A stretch of DNA of 7,657 bases from Endozoicomonadaceae bacterium (lineage in GTDB: Bacteria > Pseudomonadota > Gammaproteobacteria > Pseudomonadales > Endozoicomonadaceae): positions 1-7,657 of the forward strand of contig JAAOIJ010000057.1 in the NCBI GenBank assembly GCA_015163815.1, in the 5' to 3' direction. Below, in pieces: positions 1 through 7,185 of this stretch. Position 1 is the first letter of the stretch. Every line of letters starts with the position of its first letter. Made by a program: the position numbers and the translations under genes. The notes beneath the pieces are model-generated. The model was given only the letters and a program-made list of their open reading frames with translations. It made no database searches and was not told the origin of the DNA.

Positions 1-19
1 ATGATTTTCAGATTGAGGA
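1..19. repeat. Insertion-sequence terminal inverted repeat (IS body lies left of window)
   Basis: The first 19 bases are the exact reverse complement of 7438-7456, which lies about 60 bp upstream of the transposase start near the right edge. A perfect 19-base inverted match between the two edges is what the ends of two copies of one insertion sequence would give. The repeat may extend left of the window; outward, identity breaks at base 20. The orientation of the left copy cannot be decided because both ends of an IS share this repeat. Seen directly: the match. Inferred: that it is an IS end. Confidence 0.6.
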
Positions 20-430
20 CTCGCCTTAGAACGTTTCAGAATAATTGAAAGCAGCATACTCACACAGACATGTGTGCCTATTTTTAAAATAAAACAAATT
101 TTGTAAAATAAATCATTGTTTTTTTTTAAAAGTATTATCTTGTACTGTACTGATTAGAATGACATGTCACATAAAAAATGGACTTAAATAGCCAATTTCA
201 TCAAAAAATAATAATTAATTCCATCATTTATTTGTCAAAGGTTGTCTTTTGATTTATATTATGTGCTGCTTTTAATGATACGGATCAATTAAAAAATCTC
301 TTTATATTCATAATAAAACTAAATAATGAATTAAAAGTTTGCTGTATTTTACAGTAGATCTATTTTTTCATATACAATCACATTAAAATACACTGATTTT
401 TTAATATAAAATCATAGCATGAACTCAATT
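20..430. other. Gene-free AT-rich stretch left of the exonuclease-like gene
   Basis: No convincing coding sequence on either strand. It contains long A and T runs and several short palindromes: CACACA-GACA-TGTGTG at 61-76 followed by a T-rich tract, TGACATGTCA at 160-169, and CTGTA-TTT-TACAG at 342-354. A possible sigma70-like pair (TTGTCA at 232-237, TATATT at 255-260, spacer 17) occurs about 270 bases upstream of the next gene, but such pairs are frequent by chance in DNA this rich in A and T. No RNA gene was recognised. Confidence 0.5.
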
Positions 431-458
431 TTGGAAATATACTGAGACTCAATAAAAT
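431..458 (+). promoter_or_regulatory. Possible promoter of the exonuclease III-like gene
   Basis: TTGGAA at 431-436 and TAAAAT at 453-458, separated by 16 bases, resemble sigma70 -35 and -10 boxes and would start transcription about 60 bases before the ATG at 528. Just downstream is TCATG-T-CATGA (469-479), a near-perfect palindrome that could be an operator. Both signals are weak in such AT-rich DNA. Confidence 0.25.
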
Positions 459-527
459 ACAAAAAAAGTCATGTCATGATTAAAAAACACTAAGAAAATA
501 GAATTTACATTTACAAGAGATCAAATT

Positions 528-1310
528 ATGCGGGTTATCAGTTTTAATGCTGAAGGGCTAAGTCATGCTGTCAAGAAAGGTTTTTTGGATTGGGTTATTC
601 AGCAAGATTTTGATTTATTATGTATTCAAAATACTCAAATGACAGATCACGATTTTCAAAATAATTTCCAAATACCCAATTATTATGCCTATTCTTTTGA
701 AAATTATGCATCCTCTAATCCAAAAACAAATGGTGTAGCTATTTATAGTCGCGTTATTCCTAAAGCAATGATTACTGGTATTAATGATTTTCATTTAGAT
801 AGTCAAGGACGTTATCTTCAATTAGATTTTAATTCAATCAGTATTTCTAGTTTATTAGTGCCAGGTTGCGTTACTGACCTCAATTCATCACAAGAAAAAT
901 ATCATTTCTTAGATGCTTATTGGTTTTTTTTAAAAAAACAAAATAGAAAAAGACGATCAGTGATTACGTGTGGGACATTCAATATCGCGCATAAAGCAAA
1001 AGATGTCGCCTGCTATGAAGATCATAAAATATATCCTGCTGCTTCCGAAAAAGAACAGCAATGGATGGATAATATCTTAAAACAAATGCAATATGTTGAT
1101 TGCTATCGTGAAGTGGAACAAGCGGATTGCCAATTTAATTTTTGGGAAAATGAAGTGAATAGAAAAAATAATATAGGATGGCGAACAGATTATCAAATTG
1201 CAACAAAAAATCTAAAACCACAGATACTCACGGCAGGACTATATACTCGTGATATTTTTTCTAGGCATGCTCCAGTCATTGTAGATTATGAATGGGAACT
1301 GACTCAATAA
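528..1310 (+). CDS. Exonuclease III (Xth)-family protein with degenerate active site, probable pseudoenzyme
   Basis: A 260-residue protein spanning the whole endonuclease/exonuclease/phosphatase fold, close in length to ordinary Xth proteins (about 255-270). The family normally cuts DNA at abasic sites and degrades one strand 3' to 5' in base-excision repair. Landmarks are clear: SFNAEGL near the N-terminus, VKKGFLDW (15-22), CGTFNIAHK (148-156), NIGWRTDYQ (215-223) and FSRHAPV (244-250). Several catalytic positions differ from the family, in E. coli numbering: metal-binding Glu34 is Asn35 (IQNTQ instead of IQETK), Tyr109 is Leu110, general-base Asp151 is Thr150 (GTFN instead of GDxN), and Asp258 is Arg246 (SRHAP instead of SDHAP). 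Asn7, Asn153, Asp229 and His259 have counterparts. The frame is intact, so the fold seems kept while nuclease activity is probably lost. AAGAGA at 515-520 is a weak Shine-Dalgarno, seven bases before the ATG. It resembles the Legionella/Coxiella branch from memory. Family confidence is high; loss of activity is inferred. Confidence 0.9.
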   Translation: MRVISFNAEGLSHAVKKGFLDWVIQQDFDLLCIQNTQMTDHDFQNNFQIPNYYAYSFENYASSNPKTNGVAIYSRVIPKAMITGINDFHLDSQGRYLQLDFNSISISSLLVPGCVTDLNSSQEKYHFLDAYWFFLKKQNRKRRSVITCGTFNIAHKAKDVACYEDHKIYPAASEKEQQWMDNILKQMQYVDCYREVEQADCQFNFWENEVNRKNNIGWRTDYQIATKNLKPQILTAGLYTRDIFSRHAPVIVDYEWELTQ

Positions 1311-1338
1311 TTGACCTGCAGAACAGGATCAATTATTG
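1305..1338 (+). terminator. Hairpin over the stop codon of the exonuclease-like gene
   Basis: CAATAATTGACCTG (1305-1318) pairs with CAGGATCAATTATTG (1324-1338), giving a 14-bp stem with one bulged base and a 5-base loop. The stem includes the TAA stop at 1308-1310. No U-run follows directly, so it may protect the mRNA 3' end or work with the next hairpin rather than terminate by itself. Confidence 0.4.
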
Positions 1339-1357
1339 ACTATGGATTTTAGATTGC

Positions 1358-1390
1358 CTGAATCTACAGAATAAAAAGATTCAGCTTTTA
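1358..1390 (+). terminator. Possible rho-independent terminator after the exonuclease-like gene
   Basis: CTGAATCT (1358-1365) pairs perfectly with AGATTCAG (1377-1384) across an 11-base loop, followed by CTTTTA. The stem is of moderate strength and the T-run short. Its position between two same-strand genes suits a terminator separating the exonuclease-like gene from the antiporter gene. Confidence 0.4.
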
Positions 1391-1507
1391 GAAAATCTTG
1401 CTTGCAATCATTTCATTTCAACCTTATGATTATCTTAATGGCTGTACACATACAGATTAAAATGCTATTTTACTTAGCCTTTACACTTTCATAATGTATC
1501 ATTGATA

Positions 1508-3094
1508 ATGATTGAATATTCAATTTCTTGGCTCTCTTTAATACCCACATTTGCAACAATTGTGATTGCCATTTTAACGCGCCGCGTCATGCTGTCACTT
1601 TTTATCGGCTTTTTTATTGGTGCTTTATTATTAACGAATGGCTCTATTGTGCCTAGCATACAATTAATGACCCATGAAATCCTCACGTTATTTTGGTCTC
1701 CCAGTTTACAGCAAGTGAAATGGACTCAAGTGTTTTTACTTATTTTCCCTTTATTATTAGGCGCTATTTATAGCTTAATTAAATACTCAGGCGGCTCTTA
1801 TGCTTTTCAAGCTTGGATTACAAAATATGTTAAAGCCAAAAATAAAATACAACTTTCTGCAATAGGATTAGGGGTCACATTATTTATTGATGATTATTTT
1901 AATAGTTTAGTCGTCGGCAATACATTTAGGCCTATAGCTGATCAACATAAAATTTCTCGTGCTAAATTAGCCTATATTGTAGACTCTATTGCCGCTCCTG
2001 TTGCTGTGTTAGCCCCTTTGTCTAGTTGGGGGGCTTATCTTATTTCACTATTTGCAATTACTTTAGCGCCTTATCACTGGGATGAATTAAATGCTTTATC
2101 TCTTTTTTTAACGATTATTCCAATGAATTTCTATGCACTTTCAGCCATCGCGATGGTTTGTTGTGTTGCGTACTACCAAATAGATATTGGGAAAATGAAA
2201 CAGTGCGAAGCCGCAGCCTATCAACGTACAGAATCAATAAAATCCGCGACTTCAAATAAAGAATCAATTCAGTTACAAGGTTCATTATATGATTTATTTT
2301 TGCCTATTTTTATCTTAATTGCAGCGATGCTCATCATGATGTTCTATACAGGCTCTCTTCATTTATCTCAAAATTATAAACCTTTCTCGATCTTCAGTGC
2401 CATGACAAATGCACAAGTCCCTTTATCACTCTTTGTGTCGGCTGTTGCCGGATTAAGTATAATTATTATTTTACTACTTAAAAAAAATGTTAAGATTCAC
2501 TCTATTATGATGGGTATGTGGACTGGTTTTAAATCGATGTATATTGGCGTCTCTATTCTTGTTTTTGGCTGGTTATTATCTAGCGTGATTCACCAAGTTG
2601 GGACGGGTATCTTTTTATCACAAATTATCAATAATACACTTTCAATACATTGGGTTCCTGCCTTAGCCTTTTTATCTTCCTGTGTTATTTCATTCTCAAC
2701 AGGGAGCAGCTGGGCAGCTTTTGGCATTATGATTCCAATCAGTGCAAGCATTATTTTTAATTCACCTGACATTACTTTATTAATTCCTACTTTAGCTGCT
2801 GCCATTTCAGGTGCTGTATTTGGTGATCATTGCTCTCCTATTTCTGATACGACGATACTATCCTCTCTCGCATCAGGCTGTCATCATATGGAACATTTTA
2901 TAACGCAATTACCTTATAGTTTAATATGTGGGGTTATCGCATTAATTGGCTATATAACACTAGGCATTACAGCCTCAGCCTGGTTAGCTGGACTGTCCTG
3001 TCTACTCTCTTTTATAGCTATTATTATTTTACTATTCGTTTATTATCGACACACACTAATAATACCATCCCAGAGTACCCCGTCACTAAAATAG
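1508..3094 (+). CDS. NhaC-family Na+/H+ antiporter
   Basis: A polytopic inner-membrane protein of 528 residues with around eleven or twelve hydrophobic segments, the usual length and layout of the NhaC (Na_H_antiporter) superfamily, which exchanges cations such as Na+ for H+. Family hallmarks: FIDDYFNSLVVGNTFRP near residues 126-142, an SRAKLAYIVDSIAAPVAVL stretch with LSSWGAY around 150-177, FSTGSSWAAFGIMIPI near 396-411, and GDHCSPISDTT near 439-449. The substrate is not determined; some relatives exchange other ions or organic acids (malate/lactate type). An upstream TTG at 1502 is in frame, but the ATG at 1508 is the more likely start; neither has a clear Shine-Dalgarno. The last 71 bases overlap the convergent nfeD gene, so the C-terminal tail (YYRHTLIIPSQSTPSLK) is antisense to nfeD. 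A short inverted repeat, CTGTA-CACA-TACAG, lies at 1442-1455 upstream. Confidence 0.9.
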   Translation: MIEYSISWLSLIPTFATIVIAILTRRVMLSLFIGFFIGALLLTNGSIVPSIQLMTHEILTLFWSPSLQQVKWTQVFLLIFPLLLGAIYSLIKYSGGSYAFQAWITKYVKAKNKIQLSAIGLGVTLFIDDYFNSLVVGNTFRPIADQHKISRAKLAYIVDSIAAPVAVLAPLSSWGAYLISLFAITLAPYHWDELNALSLFLTIIPMNFYALSAIAMVCCVAYYQIDIGKMKQCEAAAYQRTESIKSATSNKESIQLQGSLYDLFLPIFILIAAMLIMMFYTGSLHLSQNYKPFSIFSAMTNAQVPLSLFVSAVAGLSIIIILLLKKNVKIHSIMMGMWTGFKSMYIGVSILVFGWLLSSVIHQVGTGIFLSQIINNTLSIHWVPALAFLSSCVISFSTGSSWAAFGIMIPISASIIFNSPDITLLIPTLAAAISGAVFGDHCSPISDTTILSSLASGCHHMEHFITQLPYSLICGVIALIGYITLGITASAWLAGLSCLLSFIAIIILLFVYYRHTLIIPSQSTPSLK

Positions 3095-3491
3095 AATCCC
3101 CGCATTGTAATGGCGCATTGTCTGTATTTTTCACATGCCATAATGTATCAGCAATTTGAACTTTTCCTTCACCTAATGGTAGATCTTGTTTTAGTGTTAT
3201 CAAAGAACCTTTTAATTGCGCAGCTCTATTATTCACAGTGTTCTCTGATTTTGTTAAATTCACAGGTTTAAAAAAATGCCAATAAAGCCATGTGAATCCT
3301 ATCGTCAGAAAACCATAACAAATTACTTGAGTAGACCAAACTAAATCTGGGTAATAATGCACGATACTGGCGATTACAAATCCAGAGGCCGCAGCACCTA
3401 ATAACATACCACCAATACCACAAGACTCTAAAGCAATTAAAAATAATCCTAAAATAACCCAATGCCAAGCATGTAGTATGATATCAGTCAT
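3024..3491 (-). CDS. nfeD: NfeD-family membrane protein, partner of QmcA
   Basis: A 155-residue protein with three hydrophobic segments (about residues 4-22, 27-45 and 53-73) and a soluble C-terminal domain of NfeD/OB-fold type: LKGSLITLKQDLPLGEGKVQ, then LWHV, CGDSILVTGYSGMVLLV. This matches the short NfeD1b form (YbbK/YuaF type), which lacks the protease domain and sits in the membrane with an SPFH protein, where the pair is linked to membrane organisation and quality control. The gene starts 27 bases after the qmcA stop, so the two are almost certainly co-transcribed. A longer frame begins at ATG 3500, but AAGAGG (3501-3506) directly abuts that codon, whereas it lies nine bases before the ATG at 3491, which is therefore preferred. 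The 3' end overlaps the convergent antiporter gene by 71 bp. Confidence 0.88.
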   Translation of the reverse strand: MTDIILHAWHWVILGLFLIALESCGIGGMLLGAAASGFVIASIVHYYPDLVWSTQVICYGFLTIGFTWLYWHFFKPVNLTKSENTVNNRAAQLKGSLITLKQDLPLGEGKVQIADTLWHVKNTDNAPLQCGDSILVTGYSGMVLLVCVDNKRIVK

Positions 3492-3500
3492 GCTTTTCAT

Positions 3501-3506
3501 CCTCTT
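3501..3506 (-). promoter_or_regulatory. Ribosome binding site that fixes the nfeD start
   Basis: AAGAGG on the minus strand lies nine bases upstream of ATG 3491 but has no spacer before ATG 3500, so it supports the shorter NfeD protein. Confidence 0.5.
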
Positions 3507-3518
3507 ATTATGAATGTT

Positions 3519-4439
3519 TTATGATGTCTTTGTTGTCGATAATAATTCTTTAATACCTTGCAATGAGCCTAATAAATTTGTTGACTCAAGAGGCAACATG
3601 ACCACTTTAGTATTATTTGCGCTCCCGATAGCTTGCAAGGCTTCTGTATATTTTTGCGCAATAAAATAATGAATGGCATTAGTATCACCCGCTTGAATAG
3701 CTTGAGAAACAACTTGTGTTGCTTTTGCTTCAGCTGAAGCTGCGCGTTCACGCGCTTCAGCATGCCGACAAGCCGCTTCTAACTCACCTTCTGCTTTTAA
3801 AATTTGTGATTGTTTTTCTCCTTCTGCTATTTGAATAGCAGCTTCTCGCTTCCCTTCAGCTTCTAAAATTGAAGCACGTTTATCACGTTCTGCTTTCATT
3901 TGACGGCCCATAGATTCAATTAAATCGGTAGGTGGAGCAATATCTCGAATTTCAATGCGCGTCACTTTAATGCCCCAAGGCGCTGTTGCCTCATCGACTT
4001 TTGATAATAGTAATATATTAATTTTATCTCGATTGGATAACATATCATCCAATTCCATAGAACCCAGAACAGCTCTAATATTCGTCATCAATAAATTTTG
4101 CATAGATATGCGTAAATTAGTAATTTCATACGATGCTTTAGCCGCATCTTGCACTTGATAAAAACAGACAGCATCTGTTGTCACTTGTGCATTATCAGCT
4201 GAAATTACAGTTTGATGAGGAATATCAAGCACTTGCTCCATGATATTTTGCCTAAAACCAATACGATCAATAAAAGGTAAGACAACATGCAACCCAGGTG
4301 ATAACAAACGTGTAAATCGACCAAAACGTTCTACAGTAAAAGTATAACCTTGCGGAACAACTTTAACACCTGTCATCACTAAAATAATAACAACTATCAT
4401 AAAAACAATAGCAACAATATCAATTCCTAAAAACACCAT
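3519..4439 (-). CDS. qmcA: SPFH/band 7 (stomatin/prohibitin-like) membrane protein QmcA
   Basis: A 306-residue protein, almost the length of E. coli QmcA (305). An N-terminal membrane segment (about residues 4-26) is followed by the band 7 domain from VPQGYTFTVERFGRF through SPGLHVVLPFIDRIGFR and DIPHQTVISADNAQVTTDAV to APWGIKVTRIEIRDI near residue 170. After this comes an Ala/Glu-rich coiled coil of repeated EAEGKREAAIQ / AEGEKQSQILKAEGE type, then a C-terminal YTEALQAIG and VVMLPLES region typical of the family. These proteins assemble as large oligomers on the inner membrane and are thought to organise microdomains and modulate proteases such as FtsH; they are encoded with NfeD proteins, as here. 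The start at ATG 4439 is chosen over an upstream in-frame TTG (4463) because AGAGG (4445-4449) precedes ATG 4439 by five bases and the -10 box overlaps the TTG. Confidence 0.92.
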   Translation of the reverse strand: MVFLGIDIVAIVFMIVVIILVMTGVKVVPQGYTFTVERFGRFTRLLSPGLHVVLPFIDRIGFRQNIMEQVLDIPHQTVISADNAQVTTDAVCFYQVQDAAKASYEITNLRISMQNLLMTNIRAVLGSMELDDMLSNRDKINILLLSKVDEATAPWGIKVTRIEIRDIAPPTDLIESMGRQMKAERDKRASILEAEGKREAAIQIAEGEKQSQILKAEGELEAACRHAEARERAASAEAKATQVVSQAIQAGDTNAIHYFIAQKYTEALQAIGSANNTKVVMLPLESTNLLGSLQGIKELLSTTKTS

Positions 4440-4462
4440 ACAGACCTCTATTAAGCTAATCA

Positions 4463-4468
4463 ATTATA
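4463..4468 (-). promoter_or_regulatory. Perfect -10 box of the qmcA-nfeD operon
   Basis: TATAAT on the minus strand at 4468-4463 is a consensus -10. Only weak -35 matches lie upstream (TTGGAT at 4495-4490 is 21 bases away, too far). Transcription would begin near 4456, just before the AGAGG ribosome binding site, giving a leader of about 17 bases and ruling out the TTG at 4463. Confidence 0.45.
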
Positions 4469-4520
4469 CAGTTGGTTTTATCATGCATCATCCAATCTAT
4501 CCTTTCAGATCATACATTAT

Positions 4521-4574
4521 AAAAAAGAATGTTCTTATCATCCTGCTGTTCAGCATACAGCATTCATAACATTC
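4521..4574 (-). terminator. Rho-independent terminator of the MACPF gene
   Basis: On the minus strand GAATGTT (4574-4568) pairs with AACATTC (4533-4527), directly followed by six T (4526-4521). The intervening bases contain a smaller hairpin, GCTG-TATGCTGAA-CAGC. It starts 12 bases past the MACPF stop codon and lies before the qmcA promoter, so it would keep the two genes transcriptionally separate. Confidence 0.5.
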
Positions 4575-4585
4575 AGGCCAATGCG

Positions 4586-6148
4586 TTATACTGAACTTTC
4601 AATTTTACGTGCAATACCGCAAGAATAAACAGGTTCTTTCATGTCAGATAATAATGGCACATACATTAAATAAGCATATCGATAAAGAGCTTGCTGAGAA
4701 AAATCATAAAAATTACCTTTCATTTTTTTGTATAGTATAGAATGAGAAGCCTTTGGATAAAAGTCTGACAGCAGTGCTAAATGATGTATTCCAGACTGGA
4801 TTATATTCAATGTAAATTTTTTTTTCTCTACATTTAAATGCAAGGTAATTTGAGCAGAAGTCGCTGCAAGCGATACATTTGCAATGCGTGAATTTTGATT
4901 TAAAACAGGATAAACTCTGGCTTTCGATATCTCTTTCATCCCGGATGAAAAATGAATATCAGTGACAATATCACCTTGCTGCGTGAAAACATCATGAGCC
5001 CACTCTAAATGATAAATCAAATAAACATAGCGCTTATTTTTTTGATCAACTAAAGCAATACTACGTTCATTTTCATTTAAATCTGCATGTCTTAAAGGTG
5101 CATCATATTCTACAGCTTTTAGATTCGTAACTACTTGCGGCAATAAACGGCGAGATATTAATTGAGAGGTATACCATTGATCAAAAGCATGCGCAATTTT
5201 TAAGGCATCTTGCGGTGTTTTTGCCAATTGCCATATCGGCAGTAACCCTTCTTCCATAAAATCAATGAACTGTAAATTTTCACCTTTTTTTAAGCTTTCT
5301 TTCCATAACTGAAAAGTTGCAGCGCGCTGAGTCATGATGCCTATTCCTAAAGCAGATTGCATATCTAGTCGACCGCCTTCTACAGAAAAATGCATGCCTT
5401 CTGCATAGTGCGTAAAATCTAACCACTGCATATCCTGACAAGATAAACGTTGACCTGTTTTTTCACGATAGACAATATCTCCTAAACGATGATTTAAAGC
5501 AACTGAAGTCAACGCATCATGAGAGCATGTTGTAACTTGATTTAAGCTACCACCGTATAAAGCACCCATACAAATAAAAACACCATATTCATCAAATAAG
5601 TTCCATAACTGATCTTGAAATTGATCAGGATTTTCAGTATAAGCATCCAAGCATGTTAGGATATCTGGTTGGGCAAAAGATCTTAATTCAGTTGATGTAT
5701 ATTGTGGCAATTGAATCGCATATTGCACAAAATGATGGCGATTGAGCATATACATCACCGGTTGATTTAATAGATTGTGATCTAAAAAAGTATGCTGTAT
5801 TTCTTGATGAAAAGCACCGGCTAATAATTCAATATGAAAAATATCACTCATTTTTTTTGACATATTAAACAAATTTGATTCACATAGATATAAGCAACTT
5901 TGATAATCTAATGCATGCACAATCGCTTGCATCGGTAATTGAAAGGTTGATTTACCATATAATTTCAGCCTCAATTTTTTTGTTAAATTTGATAAAATAG
6001 GTTTTTTTTTAAACCCATCGATTTTACCTGTGTTAAAACGACGTGCAAAAATATCGACACCATAACCTAATATCACCTCTTCATGTGAAGAATCTAAATT
6101 GTATCGTGACGCTATTTTTGATTGAATAATGGGCTGTTCATTTTGCAT
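4586..6148 (-). CDS. MACPF (membrane attack complex/perforin) domain protein
   Basis: A 520-residue protein with a MACPF domain at about residues 25-335. The diagnostic signature, Y-G-[TV]-x-[FYI]-x6-G-G, is met at residues 188-200 (YGVFICMGALYGG), preceded by FQDQLWNLFDE as in other family members. Further landmarks are ILGYGVDIF (26-34, like the opening LGxGYDI of MACPF domains), FSVEGG (254-259), LWKESL (281-286) and LLPIWQLA (302-309), which usually closes the domain. The C-terminal 180 residues match nothing I recognise; they look beta-rich and may be a membrane- or receptor-binding domain. MACPF proteins form oligomeric pores. In bacteria they are scattered (Chlamydia CT153, Photorhabdus Plu1415, Bacteroides antimicrobial proteins) and often act on host or competitor membranes. 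No signal peptide or N-terminal membrane segment is present, so export would need another route. The signature His is Phe191 and the Thr is Val190. Start is supported by AGGAG (6156-6160) seven bases before ATG. It has its own terminator. Confidence 0.85.
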   Translation of the reverse strand: MQNEQPIIQSKIASRYNLDSSHEEVILGYGVDIFARRFNTGKIDGFKKKPILSNLTKKLRLKLYGKSTFQLPMQAIVHALDYQSCLYLCESNLFNMSKKMSDIFHIELLAGAFHQEIQHTFLDHNLLNQPVMYMLNRHHFVQYAIQLPQYTSTELRSFAQPDILTCLDAYTENPDQFQDQLWNLFDEYGVFICMGALYGGSLNQVTTCSHDALTSVALNHRLGDIVYREKTGQRLSCQDMQWLDFTHYAEGMHFSVEGGRLDMQSALGIGIMTQRAATFQLWKESLKKGENLQFIDFMEEGLLPIWQLAKTPQDALKIAHAFDQWYTSQLISRRLLPQVVTNLKAVEYDAPLRHADLNENERSIALVDQKNKRYVYLIYHLEWAHDVFTQQGDIVTDIHFSSGMKEISKARVYPVLNQNSRIANVSLAATSAQITLHLNVEKKKFTLNIIQSGIHHLALLSDFYPKASHSILYKKMKGNFYDFSQQALYRYAYLMYVPLLSDMKEPVYSCGIARKIESSV

Positions 6149-6259
6149 CCTTGCTCTCCTATTAAAACAACATTAATTTTTTATCGTGTCTCTATTTTCA
6201 TCTATTATCGATACAAACATATGAATAGATTTTAATGCAAGAGTCATCTCTTATAGGCT

Positions 6260-6398
6260 GAGACCTTTGCAATAAGACAACAAAGACTCCTGATATGATC
6301 TTTTTTATTAAAATAGTTTAAAAAATGAAGTGATTTATGTATTATTTGAATAAAAAAACACATAAATTATTCATTGAACTGCTTATTGCAAAGGTCTC
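6260..6398. mobile_element. MITE-like non-autonomous element, copy 1
   Basis: A 139-bp element bounded by perfect 17-bp terminal inverted repeats: GAGACCTTTGCAATAAG (6260-6276) and its complement (6382-6398). It is flanked by the direct repeat AGGCT (6255-6259 and 6399-6403), the expected target duplication. It encodes no transposase, although an ATG frame reads MYYLNKKTHKLFIELLIAKVS toward the right end. It is about 96% identical to the inverted copy at 7186-7323. The ends recall those of some IS5-family elements, from memory only. The element lies about 110 bp upstream of the MACPF start codon. Confidence 0.85.
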
Positions 6399-7185
6399 AG
6401 GCTATTTATACAAAAAACATAACATGGTTGTTTTATAAAAAATTGAGTGTGTTTGCAATATTACTATAGTCTGCAGGCATAAAATAATATCTATTTTTTA
6501 CATCATGTCTATCAATTAATTGATACAATGCTTATGTTCATCCACTGTTTGTTTTTTAAAGGAGAAACAAAGTACGATGTTTGAATATAAGCGAGGATAA
6601 GGTTCGCTAAGATATAGGATCTCAATGAAACCATTCAAATCTTTTTGTTTCATACCATTCAATCCAATCAATAAAAATGCATTTTTTCGTCAGTTCATCA
6701 TACTCTTAATTAACATCATGGCATATATCACATCACTGGACAAAATATTTTTTTATCGGTCTATTTGTTCTAAATCATTTGCCAGATTATCTGTATGAAA
6801 AGACGGCTCTATCATGTCATCTCTATTTTATTCAGGTGCTGGCAATACACAAAAAAAACCTATGATCCCGTCATAAACGACACGAGGTGTAAACTTATTT
6901 TTATAAAGCCCTGTGAGTCTGATTTTTTGCAGAACCAAATCGTACAATGACAAAGATTTGCATGAAATTGATCAATGTGATAAACAGGCTAGAGTTTGCT
7001 TACGAGAAAAAAATGTTCAGGATTTTTTTAATATCTTTTGTATCATTACTTATTGATTGAGTGAGAAATAAGAGATTTCAATATCGACTAGTTTAGCATG
7101 TGTCATCACATCTATTTCATGACAATGTCTGCAATAGATCGTATCAACATCTATCTCAAAAATCATAGATACACATGGATAGACT
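6399..7185. other. Region between the two MITE copies, no intact gene, probably decayed coding DNA
   Basis: About 790 bp without a convincing intact gene. One minus-strand frame, running from inside MITE copy 2 down to a stop at 6516-6518, holds only six internal stops (7050-7052, 7017-7019, 6972-6974, 6828-6830, 6753-6755, 6690-6692) over about 240 codons, fewer than expected in such AT-rich DNA. A fragment of it beginning at ATG 7166 (IDVDTIYCRHCHEIDVMTHAK) resembles the N-terminal zinc ribbon of IS1-type transposases. In another minus frame, 6622-6705 reads ELTKKCIFIDWIEWYETKRF, loosely like the end of IS3-type integrase domains. On the plus strand a 57-codon frame (6625-6798) has AGGA before its ATG. 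None is long or clear enough to call. Confidence 0.3.

Noticed and set aside
61..90. CACACA-GACA-TGTGTG hairpin followed by a T-rich tract as a terminator of the gene left of the window
   Set aside because: The stem is only six base pairs and the T tract is interrupted and distant, so it is too weak to call.
1442..1455. CTGTA-CACA-TACAG upstream of the antiporter gene, and CTGTA-TTT-TACAG at 342-354, as LexA-type SOS boxes
   Set aside because: The known LexA box of gammaproteobacteria is CTGT-N8-ACAG; here the spacings are six and five bases, so the match is not acceptable.
6577..6600. Seven-codon frame MFEYKRG after a good AAAGGAG (6558-6564), as a leader peptide
   Set aside because: Twelve bases separate the two, no regulated gene or attenuator follows, and the region appears decayed.
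6625..6798. 57-codon plus-strand frame starting MKPFKSFCFIPF, with AGGA before the ATG
   Set aside because: No recognisable family, low-complexity composition, and it lies opposite a minus-strand frame that also looks like a remnant; kept only as a note in the inter-MITE region.
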